Shown piece by piece: positions 42,354-53,800 of a stretch of 64,000 nt of DNA. The stretch spans positions 36,971-100,970 of the forward strand of contig JAZRKX010000032.1 in NCBI GenBank assembly GCA_045646525.1. Reading direction: 5' to 3'. The notes under the pieces are model-generated. The model did no database searches and was not told the DNA's origin. It saw only the letters and a program-made list of their open reading frames with translations. A program made the translations under genes and the position numbers. The stretch is from RGIG8748 sp045646525 (GTDB lineage Bacteria > Bacillota > Clostridia > UMGS1810). The number at the start of each line of letters is the position of its first letter. Position 1 is the first letter of the stretch.

Positions 42354-43361
42354 ATGAACAAATTGTTTTTGCCGCAAGGTTACAAACCTCAGCTGGACAG
42401 ATACGATACTCAAAGAGCCATAGCATATATTAAACAAACTTTTCAGGAAGAATTTGCTTCGGCGCTTAATTTAAAAAGAGTATCGGCACCGCTTTTTGTA
42501 ACCGAGAATTCAGGACTAAATGACAATCTTAACGGCTACGAACGCCCTGTTTCTTTTGATGTTCCCGCTGTTGGTGCAGATGCACAGATAGTTCATTCGC
42601 TTGCCAAATGGAAAAGGCTTGCACTCAAAAAGTATGAGTTCAGTGTTGGGAACGGTCTTTACACAGACATGAATGCAATAAGACGCGATGAAGAACTGGA
42701 TAATCTTCATTCAATATATGTTGACCAGTGGGACTGGGAAAAAGTGATAACAAGAGAATCGAGAAATGTTGATTATCTAAAAAAAGTTGTATCTGCCATT
42801 GTTAAGGCAATATGTGATACAAATGACAGATTAAAGGTACGCTATCCGTCGCTTTCGTCCTCGCTTTGTCCCGAAGTTTCCTTTGTGACAACACAGGAGC
42901 TTGAGGATATGTATCCCGATATGACAGCCTCCCAGAGAGAAAATGCATATGTAAAAGAACACAAGACGGCATTTATAATGCAGATAGGCGGAGCTCTGCG
43001 CTCTGGCAAACCGCACGACGGACGCGCGCCCGATTATGACGATTGGGCTCTTAACGGGGACATCTTCTTCTGGAATGATGTTTTGGACCGTGCAATAGAG
43101 ATTTCATCTATGGGTATCAGGGTGGACAGTGAGTCGCTTGACAGACAGCTTACGATTTCGGGTTGCGATGACAGAAGAAATCTTGAGTTCCACAAGATGC
43201 TTTTAAACGATGAGCTTCCGCTTACAATCGGAGGCGGTATCGGTCAATCAAGACTCTGTATGCTCATGCTCGGATGCGCCCACATAGGCGAAGTTCAGGT
43301 AAGCATATGGGATGAAAAAACACTTAAAGCTTGTAAGGAAGCAGGAATCTTCCTATTATAA
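42354..43361 (+). CDS. asnA: aspartate-ammonia ligase (asparagine synthetase A)
   Basis: 335 residues, AAGGAGG ribosome site. It matches AsnA from end to end, with the conserved early segment NSGLNDNLNGYERPVSF, VDQWDWEK and the late IGGGIGQSRLCMLML class-II-synthetase motif. It makes asparagine from aspartate, ammonia and ATP. The gene is followed 24 nt later by asnS, so synthesis of asparagine and its loading on tRNA are co-expressed. Confidence 0.97.
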   Translation: MNKLFLPQGYKPQLDRYDTQRAIAYIKQTFQEEFASALNLKRVSAPLFVTENSGLNDNLNGYERPVSFDVPAVGADAQIVHSLAKWKRLALKKYEFSVGNGLYTDMNAIRRDEELDNLHSIYVDQWDWEKVITRESRNVDYLKKVVSAIVKAICDTNDRLKVRYPSLSSSLCPEVSFVTTQELEDMYPDMTASQRENAYVKEHKTAFIMQIGGALRSGKPHDGRAPDYDDWALNGDIFFWNDVLDRAIEISSMGIRVDSESLDRQLTISGCDDRRNLEFHKMLLNDELPLTIGGGIGQSRLCMLMLGCAHIGEVQVSIWDEKTLKACKEAGIFLL

Positions 43362-43385
43362 ATTATTGACGAGGTGCAATACACA

Positions 43386-44768
43386 ATGAAAATCAGAGAG
43401 TTATACAATTCTTATACAGATTTGGACGGAAAGGAAATATCCGTAAACGGTTGGGTAAGAAATTTAAGAGATTCCAAGGTTTTTGGTTTTATCGAGTTAA
43501 ATGACGGCTCATTCTTTAAGCCTGTACAGGTTGTTTTTGAGGAAGAGAGGATTTCCAATTTTGCAAAGATATGCAAGCTCAATATTGGTGCTTCCGTAAG
43601 GGTAAAAGGCATTTTGGTTGTAACACCCGATGCAAAACAGCCATTTGAGATAAAGGCAACAAGTATTGATGTAGAGGGTGAAAGTACACCCGATTATCCT
43701 CTCCAGCCCAAGAGACATTCTTTTGAGTTTTTGAGAACAATACCGCACCTAAGGGCAAGAACAAATACTTTCTCTGCGGTATTTCGTGTGCGTTCTCTCG
43801 TTGCATATGCTATACACAAATTCTTCAACGAAAGAGGCTTTGTGTATGTTCATACACCCATTATCACAGGTTCCGACTGCGAGGGTGCGGGTGAAATGTT
43901 CAGAGTTACCACTATGGACTTAAATGAAATACCCAAGACAGAAGACGGAAATGTGGATTATACAGAAGATTTCTTCAAGAGAGAGACATCTCTAACTGTT
44001 TCGGGTCAGCTCGAGGGTGAAACCTTTGCCATGGCTTTTGGTGACATATATACATTTGGTCCCACATTCAGAGCAGAGAATTCCAACACAGCAAGACACG
44101 CTGCAGAATTCTGGATGATTGAGCCTGAAATTGCATTTGCTGATTTAAATGATGACATGAAGCTTGCCGAGGATATGTTAAAGTTTGTAATAAGCTATGT
44201 GCTCGAAAATGCGCCCGAAGAAATGGAATTCTTCAATAAGTTCATGGATAAGGGACTTTTGGAGCGCTTGAATGGTATATTAAACAGTGAGTTTGGTCAT
44301 GTTACCTATACCGAAGCTATAGAAATACTCGAAAAGAGCGGCAAGAAGTTTGAATATCCTGTTAAGTGGGGTATGGACCTCCAGACAGAGCACGAAAGAT
44401 ATCTTACAGAGGAAGTTTATAAAAAACCTCTCTTTGTTACCGATTATCCCAAGGAAATAAAGGCATTTTACATGAGACTCAATGACGACGGCAAGACTGT
44501 TGCTGCCATGGATTGCCTTGTGCCCGGAATCGGCGAAATTATCGGCGGAAGCCAGAGAGAAGAAAGAATGGATATTCTCGAAGCGAGAATGGATGAGCTC
44601 GGTCTTAAGAAGGAGGATTATGCTCATTATCTCGACCTCAGAAGATACGGCGGTACAAAGCATGCGGGCTTTGGCTTAGGCTTTGAAAGAGCAGTTATGT
44701 ATCTTACAGGTATGGCAAACATCCGCGATGTTCTTCCTTATCCCAGAACTGTAAATAATCTTGGTTAA
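43386..44768 (+). CDS. asnS: asparaginyl-tRNA synthetase
   Basis: 460 residues from ATG 43386; an in-frame GTG at 43374 lies within the GAGGTG ribosome site. An OB-fold anticodon domain (residues 1-110, VNGWVRNLRDSK) is followed by the class II core with VHTPIITGSDCEGAGEMF, FGPTFRAENSNTARHAAEFWMIEPE and the motif 3 GFGLGFERAVMYLTG. With the synthetase present, the cell can load Asn-tRNA directly. It is followed by a strong terminator. Confidence 0.97.
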   Translation: MKIRELYNSYTDLDGKEISVNGWVRNLRDSKVFGFIELNDGSFFKPVQVVFEEERISNFAKICKLNIGASVRVKGILVVTPDAKQPFEIKATSIDVEGESTPDYPLQPKRHSFEFLRTIPHLRARTNTFSAVFRVRSLVAYAIHKFFNERGFVYVHTPIITGSDCEGAGEMFRVTTMDLNEIPKTEDGNVDYTEDFFKRETSLTVSGQLEGETFAMAFGDIYTFGPTFRAENSNTARHAAEFWMIEPEIAFADLNDDMKLAEDMLKFVISYVLENAPEEMEFFNKFMDKGLLERLNGILNSEFGHVTYTEAIEILEKSGKKFEYPVKWGMDLQTEHERYLTEEVYKKPLFVTDYPKEIKAFYMRLNDDGKTVAAMDCLVPGIGEIIGGSQREERMDILEARMDELGLKKEDYAHYLDLRRYGGTKHAGFGLGFERAVMYLTGMANIRDVLPYPRTVNNLG

Positions 44769-44772
44769 TTTT

Positions 44773-44810
44773 AAAAAACACGAAACTTCGATGGGTTTCG
44801 TGTTTTTTAT
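44773..44810 (+). terminator. terminator of asnA-asnS
   Basis: Stem of ACACGAAAC-type arms around a short loop with A-run before and T-run after, directly after the asnS stop. Confidence 0.9.
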
Positions 44811-44838
44811 TGCAAAATTTGTGGAATTACTATATAAT
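44810..44838 (+). promoter_or_regulatory. sigma-A promoter of the FUSC/ArAE-like gene
   Basis: TTGCAA (44810-44815), 17-nt spacer, TATAAT (44833-44838), 31 nt before the ATG at 44869. Confidence 0.72.
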
Positions 44839-44868
44839 ATAATAAGATGTTGGTTTTGGAGGTTTATC

Positions 44869-45396
44869 ATGAATAGTAATATCGTACCTCATATCGGAAT
44901 GAGGAAACTTAAAAGTATAATGGCTGTTACTGTTGCTTTTGTAATATGGCAGATTATTCGTCTTTTCCTGCCGGGTCTGGAGGAACATCCCATTTTTGCC
45001 TATATATACGCTATTATAGAATTAAGAGATACTTTGGAGAAAACAAAGACATTTGGAAAATTGCGAATCAAAGCCACTATAGTGGGTCTTATAATAGGTC
45101 TTTTGTTTGTAGCTTTATCGGCCCGTCTGTGTGCATTAACAACAGCAAGCTGGCAGCGTGTATTTATAGATTTTGTACTGGTGCTTATTGCAACCATTAT
45201 ATCACTTACTGCAGCAGAACTTGTAAAGTGCGAAAATTTCTGCGGTATCGCTGCTATTATAACGGTAATCTGCATGTTGTCACATTCGGATACAGACAGA
45301 TATTTGTATGCAACAATGCGTGTGTTCCAAACACTGCTGGGTGTGTTCTCGGCATTTGTAATAAACTATTTTGTACGAAGAAAAGTAAAAGAATAA
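44869..45396 (+). CDS. small FUSC/ArAE-type integral membrane protein
   Basis: 175 residues from ATG 44869, with GGAGG upstream; the frame is open further up but runs through the asnS terminator and the promoter. Four to five hydrophobic segments are visible (about residues 16-35, 63-85, 92-113, 120-135, 147-165). The first is preceded by a GMRKLKSIMAVTVAF motif typical of FUSC/ArAE (DUF939) proteins. Such proteins are half-size relatives of aromatic acid exporters. No cytoplasmic domain follows. Substrate unknown. Confidence 0.75.
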   Translation: MNSNIVPHIGMRKLKSIMAVTVAFVIWQIIRLFLPGLEEHPIFAYIYAIIELRDTLEKTKTFGKLRIKATIVGLIIGLLFVALSARLCALTTASWQRVFIDFVLVLIATIISLTAAELVKCENFCGIAAIITVICMLSHSDTDRYLYATMRVFQTLLGVFSAFVINYFVRRKVKE

Positions 45397-45424
45397 AAGT
45401 GTTTTATTCGGGGAGGTGTTTGCA

Positions 45425-47527
45425 TTGGAAAAATATAATTGCGGAAACGCATGTGCGGATATTCATTTTGCGGTATCTTACTGCGTTAAAGGAGAAAGCA
45501 GTAAAACCACGGTTGATTACGGTACTGCAAGTATTGATGTGGAAAGAGAAAGAATTGCGCTCGATAACGGAGACCTAATCACAAGACTCAAAATTACCAA
45601 CACTTCGGATAATTCGATGAAATTAATTTCTGCATATCCAATACTTACAGACAATCTTGAAATAGGGGAGTTTTCCTCTTGCGACTGGAAAATTTTTAAC
45701 GGTTCAAGACAGCTGGGTGATATTCCCGCCTCCTGTATTTTAGGTGTAAGAGACCATTCATTCGCACATGCGGCAGACCGCCTTTCCGATGAGGGAATGC
45801 CGCAGCGCAATTATACAACAGGCGATGCTGTGCTTCGCGGAGACGGTATCACCATAATTAAATCAGGCAAGACTTTTGTATGTCTTGAGGTTTTGACAAA
45901 CGACAAGCAGATAACCGATATAAGTATATCCTCTGATTGTAAAGGCGCCTTAAAGGCAATTCGTGTCGGCGGTGAATTTAATTGCATATTGGATTGCGGT
46001 GAAACCATATACACCGACTGGGTAAGAATCGTTACAGGCGGCAATCTTGCGCGTCTTTTGGATGAGTATTCTGCCAAACGCAAGGAAATGTCGGATGCAC
46101 AGGATATTAAAAACGACGGTGCCGTTTGTTTAATAGATGATGTAAGCTCTGCAGAGCAAATTTCCGAGAAACTTTCATTCTTAAAGAGCCTTCGTGCGCC
46201 TTTTAACTATGTGGAGATATCGGGCAAATGGTATATGGCGGCAGGAGACTGGGAGGATGGCGAAGGAATTAATATAAGACATCTGTCCGCGCTTATTAAC
46301 AGAAGCGGTTACAGGGCAGGTATTTATACCATGCCGTTTTTGGTAGATAAGGATTCAGAACTCTTCAGTGCAGAAAACAAATGGCTTTTGCGCCATGGGG
46401 ACGGCTCATATTGTACTTATACCGCAGACGGAAAAACGTATGCAATTTTAGATATTTCGCAAGATGAGTGCGTAGAGTGGGTTGCCATGCTGTATAAGAG
46501 ACTCTCGGCATTGGGCTTTTATCTTCATCATGCAGACCATACAATATGCTTTATGCTTCAGAAAGATGTCATTTTGCATAATCCGAAGCTTAGCCTTTCC
46601 AAAGCGTACAAAAATGCTATGTTGGCGATAAAAGATGCCATAGGCGAAGATGGATATCTGTATACAACAAATGCCTTTTCGCCTATGCTGTGCGGAATTT
46701 CGGATTCCAACCAGATATGTTCGGATATATCCGCACTCAAGGACAAAAATAATTCAAATATATGTGCCAAAATTGCAAATCAATGCGCTTTTCGGTCATA
46801 CAGTTCACTGTGGTGGAACAGTACATGTGGCTTTGTATTTGATAGTGAATTCTTGCAAAAGTACTCCCGCGATGAGAAAAGATATCTTTTTGCATGCGAA
46901 TACATATGTGCATCTCCAGCAGTTGTGGGAAACCTGTCAACAAACGATGAGCTTAAGTCTCTTCGCCTGCTATATCCCGCAGTACCGACCAGAGTATATC
47001 CGAGGGATATGTTTGGCGACAATGCATTTGTAAGTGTCGTGGATGTTGAAGTAAACGATTCGTATCATACTGTTTGCTTCTTTAACAACAGTTTTACAGA
47101 TGTAGAGCTTTGCTTCAGGCTGGATTCAAATCTGTGCGGAGGTTATGTAGACCATGCTTCGGAGTACAATATATCCTCGTATTTCGGGAAAACAAAGGTT
47201 CTTGACTGCAAATATGACGATATAATAAAAATTGGAACAATACCGCCAAATTCATGCGAGATAGTTAAAATTGCCAAGAGCGACCAACCACACATAATAT
47301 TTAGCGACATGCATCTTTCCATGGGTGGCGAGGCAGATATCAGTTTTAAGGATGATATTGTAACAGTATCGGGCAAAAATCTTTTTAACTGCAGAGGAAA
47401 TTATGTGGTTGTACTTCCCAAAAACTATCAATGTGCAGACGGCAGACGAGAGTATTCTTTTACAATCAACGGAGAGGGCTTCTTCTCCTATGAAAAACAG
47501 GTAAAACCAATAAACCTTATGGGGTGA
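45425..47527 (+). CDS. GH36/GH27-like glycosidase-type protein
   Basis: About 700 residues from a TTG start at 45425, with GGGAGG 8 nt upstream; an in-frame GTG at 45416 overlaps the ribosome site. An N-terminal beta-sandwich (about 1-240) is followed by a TIM barrel with melibiase-like landmarks: FNYVEISGKWYMAAGDW, GYRAGIYTMPFLV and AILDISQDECVEWV. The usual K-x-D nucleophile block seems replaced by LHHADHT near residue 362. A beta-sandwich C-terminus ends the protein. No signal peptide is seen. It may be an alpha-galactosidase relative with altered specificity, or inactive; it ends 5 nt before addB. Confidence 0.7.
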   Translation: MEKYNCGNACADIHFAVSYCVKGESSKTTVDYGTASIDVERERIALDNGDLITRLKITNTSDNSMKLISAYPILTDNLEIGEFSSCDWKIFNGSRQLGDIPASCILGVRDHSFAHAADRLSDEGMPQRNYTTGDAVLRGDGITIIKSGKTFVCLEVLTNDKQITDISISSDCKGALKAIRVGGEFNCILDCGETIYTDWVRIVTGGNLARLLDEYSAKRKEMSDAQDIKNDGAVCLIDDVSSAEQISEKLSFLKSLRAPFNYVEISGKWYMAAGDWEDGEGINIRHLSALINRSGYRAGIYTMPFLVDKDSELFSAENKWLLRHGDGSYCTYTADGKTYAILDISQDECVEWVAMLYKRLSALGFYLHHADHTICFMLQKDVILHNPKLSLSKAYKNAMLAIKDAIGEDGYLYTTNAFSPMLCGISDSNQICSDISALKDKNNSNICAKIANQCAFRSYSSLWWNSTCGFVFDSEFLQKYSRDEKRYLFACEYICASPAVVGNLSTNDELKSLRLLYPAVPTRVYPRDMFGDNAFVSVVDVEVNDSYHTVCFFNNSFTDVELCFRLDSNLCGGYVDHASEYNISSYFGKTKVLDCKYDDIIKIGTIPPNSCEIVKIAKSDQPHIIFSDMHLSMGGEADISFKDDIVTVSGKNLFNCRGNYVVVLPKNYQCADGRREYSFTINGEGFFSYEKQVKPINLMG

Positions 47528-47532
47528 TACAG

Positions 47533-50500
47533 ATGGAAATTGTATCGGGCAGAAGTAAATCAGGAAAAACCAAATACATTTATGACAAAATAGCCTCTCT
47601 TGTAAAAAGCGGACAGCAGGCTATGCTTATTGTGCCCGAACAATTCAGCCACGGGGCAGAACGGCATCTTCTGGAGCTTGTGGATACAATAGGCGAGGGT
47701 GGTGTTGAGGTTTTCTCTTTTGAACATCTTGCCACGGCAACACAGGCCCGTATAGGATGCCCTCATGCAGAAAAAATAAATCCCGTTGCAAAATCTCTTA
47801 TAATAAAAAACATTCTTGCAGACGGTGAGTTCGAATTCTATAAAAATGCAGGTCAGCAAAAAGGGTTTGCGGAAATTGTTGCAGGCTCTATGGCTGAATT
47901 TAAAAAGTATATGATTATGCCCGATACACTCCTGCAGCTTGCCAATGATTCGGATAATAAGGTGCTTGGTATGAAGCTTCGGGACCTTTCCTGTATATAT
48001 CGTTCTTATGAAGAGAAATTGTCGGAGTACTACGAAGATACAGACGAACCGCTCTCAATACTTGCAAAACAGTTAAGCACCTTTCCGCTATATGCGGAAA
48101 AACATATATTTTTGGACGGATTTGATACCTTTGTGCCTCAGGAACTTGAAATAATAAGGGTTTTGTCAAATGCGTGCAAAAGTCTTACAATAGCTCTGTG
48201 CGGCGATGAAAAAGAGAGTAACACCACGCTTTTTATGCCCACATCCGATACGTTTGCGAGACTTACAAAGGAGCTTAATTCTGCGCCAAAAATTACCAGA
48301 CTTACTAAAACATATTTTGCCTCCGATGAGCTTTCGCATTTGGAGAAGAATCTCTTTGGTTTTAAAGCCGCTCCTTACGGGAAAACCGCAAAAGATATAG
48401 AGGTTTATGCACTTTCAAACCCCTTAAGCGAAGTCGAAAATTGTGCTTATACAATAAAGAAACTCATATCTCACTGCGGCTACAGATACAGCGATATAGG
48501 AATTGTATGTTCTGATATAGCAATGTACAAAATGCATATTGAGAAAGTATTCGACTATGCGGATATCGAGTATTTTATAGATGAAAAGGATGACGTACTA
48601 AACCATCATTTGGTGCGTTTTGTTCTTGGACTTTTGGAAGTTTATACAGAAGACTACAGCTATAGCTCGGTTTTTAATTACTTAAAAACCTCATTTGTAG
48701 ATGCTAATCCGAGTCATATTGCTCTTTTGGAACGCTTTATACAAAAGACGGGAATCCGACGTCTGACATGGCTTGATGATGAAAGATGGAACGCGCTTGT
48801 TGATGCCAATTACAAAGATGATGACACAAGTGCAAAAATAATTTCGGACATACGAAATAAATATATTCTTCCGCTTGCAAAGATGCACGAAAAATTAAAA
48901 GGCAAAAACACTGTGCGTCACGATGCAACCGTACTTTTTGACTATATATCACATCTGGAAATGCCAAAAATGATATCGGAATATATAGAAAAATTTGAAG
49001 CCGAGGGCGAACTTCGTCTTGCAAAAGAGTACGAACAAATATGGCAGGTTATTCTTGATGCACTTGATGAAACCGTACACATAAATTCCGATAAAAAAAT
49101 AAGTCCGAAGAGCTTTTACGAAATGCTTGTTACCGCATTTTCTCAGCAAAAGGTGGGCTTTATTCCGTCTTCTATAGATTGTGTTCTTGTGGGCAATGCG
49201 GAGAGGACGCGTTTTGAGGATATAAAGGTACTGTATGTACTGGGCGTAAATGAATCTCTTTTCCCCATGGCGCTTAAACCCGACGGCGTATTAAATGATT
49301 CCGATAAGCTTGAAATGAAAAACTGCGGCATTGAATTTTCGACCACTTCTTCGGTTGCGGCATACTATTTTCAGTATTCTTCATACCGCACCTTTACCAT
49401 GCCCTCGGACAAGCTTTATATATCGTATTCAAAGTGCGGAAATGATTCCAAGACTTTAAGAAAATCCTATATAATAGACCGCCTTTTGAAAATGTTTGGC
49501 ATTAAGGAAAAAATCGAGAACGATTTCTCCGATATTTACTCTTTGTATGCAAAGGGTCCCGCTCGTGAAATGCTTTGCAAAAACATTGCTGCCTTTGAGT
49601 CGGGCAGAGATATAGCGGGCGATTGGAAAAATCTCTATGATTATTTTAATTGCGATGAAGAATTTACGGCCAGATTAAAAAGGTTCATGGATACGCATAA
49701 TTTTGCGGGTCAGATAAGCAGTACCAATCTTAAAAAATTAATTCCCATGCTTTCGTATACATCTGTTTCAAAACTGGAAAGATACATGGCTTGCAAATAT
49801 GCGTATTTTATAGACTATGTTTTAAATATTGACAGACCCAAGACAGAAACCGTGGATGCACTTGATATTGGTAATATTACTCACAAGGTTCTTGAGGTGA
49901 TTTCCTGCAAATATGCTTCGGATATAAAAACTCTGTCAAGCTGCAAAGAAAGCGATGTACTGGGGTTAATAGATGATAAGATAGATGAATACATCTGCGA
50001 ACTGTCCAAATATTCGGATGAACTTTCTGCAAGGGATATGTACGCCGTAAAGCGTCTTAAAAATTCTATTTTGCTGTGTTTCAATGCCGTAAAAAATCAG
50101 CTTCTTAATTCCAAGTTCGAGCCTTTGGGATATGAAATAGAATTCAGCGAAAAATCAGAACTTGGACCTATACATTTAACTACCGCTGATGGTACTGATG
50201 TAAAACTTACGGGTAAGATTGACCGTGCCGATATATATACAAGCGGAGATACTTCGTATATTCGTGTAATAGACTACAAAACAGGCAAAAAAGAGCTTAA
50301 GCTGGATGATGTATTTTATGGTTTAAACATGCAGCTTATGGTATATCTTAGTAAACTTGTAGGAGTTGAAAATAGTAACAAACATGGAGGTGCTTTGTAC
50401 TTTTCTGTTTCGGATGTATCTGTAAAATCCGACTCAAAAATGATGCCCGAGGAAGCGAAAAAAGCTATCGAAGCGTCGCTTGGTTTAAAAGGATTGATAC

Positions 50501-50859
50501 CGTATGACGAAGCGGTGCTTGATGCTTATGACAAGAAGACGGCTTCCTCTGTAAAGCGTGCAAACACTTCGGGAAATGCCGTATCCTTAGACGGATTTGA
50601 AACCATAGATTCATACCTTAAGAAAAAACTTGGAGAAATCTGTTCTGATATGTTCAGGGGCGATTATTCCATTCTTCCGTACAAAAAAGGGAACTTCTCG
50701 CCGTGTGATTATTGTGGGTACAGTTCTGTTTGCAGATTTGACCCGACATGCAAGGAAGAAAAATACAGATTCTATAAATCCGTATCTGCAAATGCCCAAA
50801 TCATAAAGGAAATGGAGGAAGAGCTAAATGTGGACACCAGCCCAGGAGATTGCAATTAA
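47533..50859 (+). CDS. addB: ATP-dependent helicase/nuclease subunit B
   Basis: 1108 residues from ATG 47533, after GGGGTGA. A Walker A-like GRSKSGKT near residue 6, then a long inactivated helicase-like body, and a C-terminal RecB-type nuclease with DRADI and VIDYKTGKKE. The Cys at CKYAYF and the cluster CDYCGYSSVC form the 4Fe-4S site that closes the nuclease domain. AddB pairs with AddA to process double-strand DNA ends for recombination. Its end overlaps addA by 32 nt. Confidence 0.96.
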   Translation: MEIVSGRSKSGKTKYIYDKIASLVKSGQQAMLIVPEQFSHGAERHLLELVDTIGEGGVEVFSFEHLATATQARIGCPHAEKINPVAKSLIIKNILADGEFEFYKNAGQQKGFAEIVAGSMAEFKKYMIMPDTLLQLANDSDNKVLGMKLRDLSCIYRSYEEKLSEYYEDTDEPLSILAKQLSTFPLYAEKHIFLDGFDTFVPQELEIIRVLSNACKSLTIALCGDEKESNTTLFMPTSDTFARLTKELNSAPKITRLTKTYFASDELSHLEKNLFGFKAAPYGKTAKDIEVYALSNPLSEVENCAYTIKKLISHCGYRYSDIGIVCSDIAMYKMHIEKVFDYADIEYFIDEKDDVLNHHLVRFVLGLLEVYTEDYSYSSVFNYLKTSFVDANPSHIALLERFIQKTGIRRLTWLDDERWNALVDANYKDDDTSAKIISDIRNKYILPLAKMHEKLKGKNTVRHDATVLFDYISHLEMPKMISEYIEKFEAEGELRLAKEYEQIWQVILDALDETVHINSDKKISPKSFYEMLVTAFSQQKVGFIPSSIDCVLVGNAERTRFEDIKVLYVLGVNESLFPMALKPDGVLNDSDKLEMKNCGIEFSTTSSVAAYYFQYSSYRTFTMPSDKLYISYSKCGNDSKTLRKSYIIDRLLKMFGIKEKIENDFSDIYSLYAKGPAREMLCKNIAAFESGRDIAGDWKNLYDYFNCDEEFTARLKRFMDTHNFAGQISSTNLKKLIPMLSYTSVSKLERYMACKYAYFIDYVLNIDRPKTETVDALDIGNITHKVLEVISCKYASDIKTLSSCKESDVLGLIDDKIDEYICELSKYSDELSARDMYAVKRLKNSILLCFNAVKNQLLNSKFEPLGYEIEFSEKSELGPIHLTTADGTDVKLTGKIDRADIYTSGDTSYIRVIDYKTGKKELKLDDVFYGLNMQLMVYLSKLVGVENSNKHGGALYFSVSDVSVKSDSKMMPEEAKKAIEASLGLKGLIPYDEAVLDAYDKKTASSVKRANTSGNAVSLDGFETIDSYLKKKLGEICSDMFRGDYSILPYKKGNFSPCDYCGYSSVCRFDPTCKEEKYRFYKSVSANAQIIKEMEEELNVDTSPGDCN

Positions 50860-53800
50860 CGCAGAGTGTGCCGCAAATCTCGTATCCGCTGCGGCAGGCT
50901 CGGGTAAAACAGCAGTAATGGTAGAGCGTATAGTGTCAAGGGTTTTAAAGGGTAAAACCGATATTGATAAGCTTCTTGTCGTTACCTTTACAAATGCAGC
51001 TGCCTCCGAAATGAAAAGCAGGCTTATGAACAGTATTATGGATAATCTTGATACTACAGATGAGCCCGACAGATTAAATAAACAGCTTATGCTTATAAAC
51101 AATGCCGATATTTGTACAATAGACAGTTTTTGTCTTAATATTCTGCGCAATAATTTCTATAAGCTTGATTTGGACCCCGGTTTTAAAATTGCAGATAATG
51201 CCGAGATAGAGCTTATAAAATCCGATGTCTTAAAGGAAGTGTTTGAAAAGCACTATGCCTCTGATGATGAGGGCTTTTTAAAGCTTATAGATTGTTATAC
51301 TGCAAAAAAAGACGATGAGCTTTTTGAACTTGTATTAAAAATTTTTGAATTTACAAATTCCATGCCTCTCGGCACAGATGAGCTTTATACAATGCTTCGT
51401 AAATTTAAGGATACCGCATGGCAGGATTATTTTGTGTGCAAGGCACAGGATATTTTCGATAAGGCGATAGAGTATTATGATACTGCCATAGAAGAAAGCT
51501 CACTTACTCCCGAATTTGACAAGATAAGAAATTTGCTTTTGGACGAAAAAAACAATTATGTTCTGGCAAAAAAGATGGTGACATGGGACGATATATGCAG
51601 TATTCTTAAAACCTTTGAATTCGGAACACTGCGCTTTCCTACGGGAACCTCGGATGAGGATAAATTACCCATTAAGCTGCCGAGAGATGCTGCAAAAGCC
51701 TATAAAAAAGAGCTTGAAAAAATATTCTCTGCACCTTTGCGCAATATAGAGGAAGATATGAATATAGCATATGCTTCTTTGGAAAAGCTTGTTGAAATAA
51801 CAATGGAATTTGCCTCTGAATTTGCAGAGGCAAAGGCAAATTCAGCCCTTATAGATTTCACCGATGTTGAGCATATGGCACTGCATCTCCTGCAGGATGA
51901 AAGCGGTAAGCAGAGCGAACTTGCAAAGCAACTCATGAAAAAATACGAAGAAATATATGTAGATGAGTATCAGGATTGCAATGCCGTACAGGAGAAGCTT
52001 TTTTCACTTATATCACGAGAGAACACGGGAAAGCCCAACATGTTTATGGTAGGGGATATGAAGCAGAGTATCTATGGTTTTCGCGGTTCTCAGCCTGATT
52101 TGTTCAAAGCCAAGGCAGATGCATATCCGTCTTATACCGAGGGCAATCCCTACAACAAAATCGTTCTTAACAAAAATTTCAGAAGCAGAGAGACTATTAT
52201 CCAAGCTGTAAATCACATCTTTTCGCAGGTTATGTCCGATAGGTGCGGTGATGTAAAGTACAGCGAGGAGGAATTCTTGTATTACAATAAGGATTCCTAC
52301 GAAAATGTAAATCCCGATACGAAGTGTGTGGATGTTGTGCTTATAGAAACAGAGTCCGTACATGAATACGCCTCTGTAACCGACTCGGTTGAAGATATAA
52401 AAAAGGTCGAAGCCGAAGCTATATATGTGACTAATAAAATCAAAGAGATGATGTCTTCCCAAAAGCCGTATATGATATATGACAAGCCGCAAAAAAAATA
52501 CAGACCCTTGCGGTATAGCGACATCTGTGTGCTCTTGCGTTCTGGCAAAGACAAGGCGCGCTCATTTGACAGAATACTCTCCGGTGCGCAGATACCCGTG
52601 TATTGTGAAAGCGGTGACGATTACTTCGGTTCGCCCGAAATTTCCTTTATCATAGCTTTCTTAAAGATTATAGATAACCCTTATGATGATGTATCGCTTC
52701 TTTCGGTAATGCGTCATCCCGTGTTTTCGTTTACGGAGGACGATTTTGTGAGCATAAGGCTTGCAAAAACCAAGGGATATTTCTACAATTCCGTAAAAAG
52801 CTATCTTGCCCAAAATTCAAATGAGCTTTGCGGTAAACTCAATGACTTCCTCAGCATAACCAAAAATTTCTATGAACGTTCAAAATTCCTTTCCACAGAC
52901 AAACTCATATGGGAGATAATACGCGATACGGATTATATGAGTTACCTTACATTTCTGCCTAATTCAGAACTCAAAAAAGCAAATGTAAAAGCTCTTATGT
53001 CCAAGGCATATGATTTCGAAAAAACCTCATACAAGGGTGTTTTTAACTTTATTCGCTATATAGATTCTCTCGGTAAGAATAACAAGGATGTTGAAAGTGC
53101 CAGACTTTTAACTGATGATGAGGATGTTGTTCGGATTATGACCATACACAAGAGTAAAGGTCTTGAATTTCCCGTGGTATTTTTGTGTGATGCATCCAAA
53201 CAGTTCAATGAGAATGATATTACTAGAAGCAAGGTGCTTATGCACAAAGATGGCGGATTCGGTGTTGATTATTATGATTTGTATCACAGATATCATTACG
53301 AGTTACCGCAGAAGAAAATGTTAAAAGATGTTATTCGCAGAGAGCTTGTTTCCGAAGAAATGAGGGTTTTGTATGTCGCACTCACCCGCCCGCGAGAAAA
53401 GCTCTTTATCGTTGGGTCTGAAAGAAACTTACATTCAAAACTGCAAAAAATCTCCGAAAAAATCATGTGTGAGGATTTCTGTTTTTCAGGTGAAACGGCA
53501 TTGGATGTTAAATCGTATATGGATTGGATACTGATGTCTGTTATACGAGACAAAAGCACCTCTGTTTATGACAAGGGCTTTGGTTATAAAACCCGAGTCG
53601 ATTCCAACGGAATTTTCAGAATTTCAATACTTAATAAGGATAACATGGTGCTTAACATAAATGACGAAAAAGCACAACGAGACTTCTCTGCGTTATCATC
53701 TGTAGATAACAATGAGGTTTCGGAAATTCTGGATTTTGTCTATCCGTATTCTTCTCTTCGCGAAATTCCGTCAAATATGTCTGTAACAGAGTTAAAGCGT

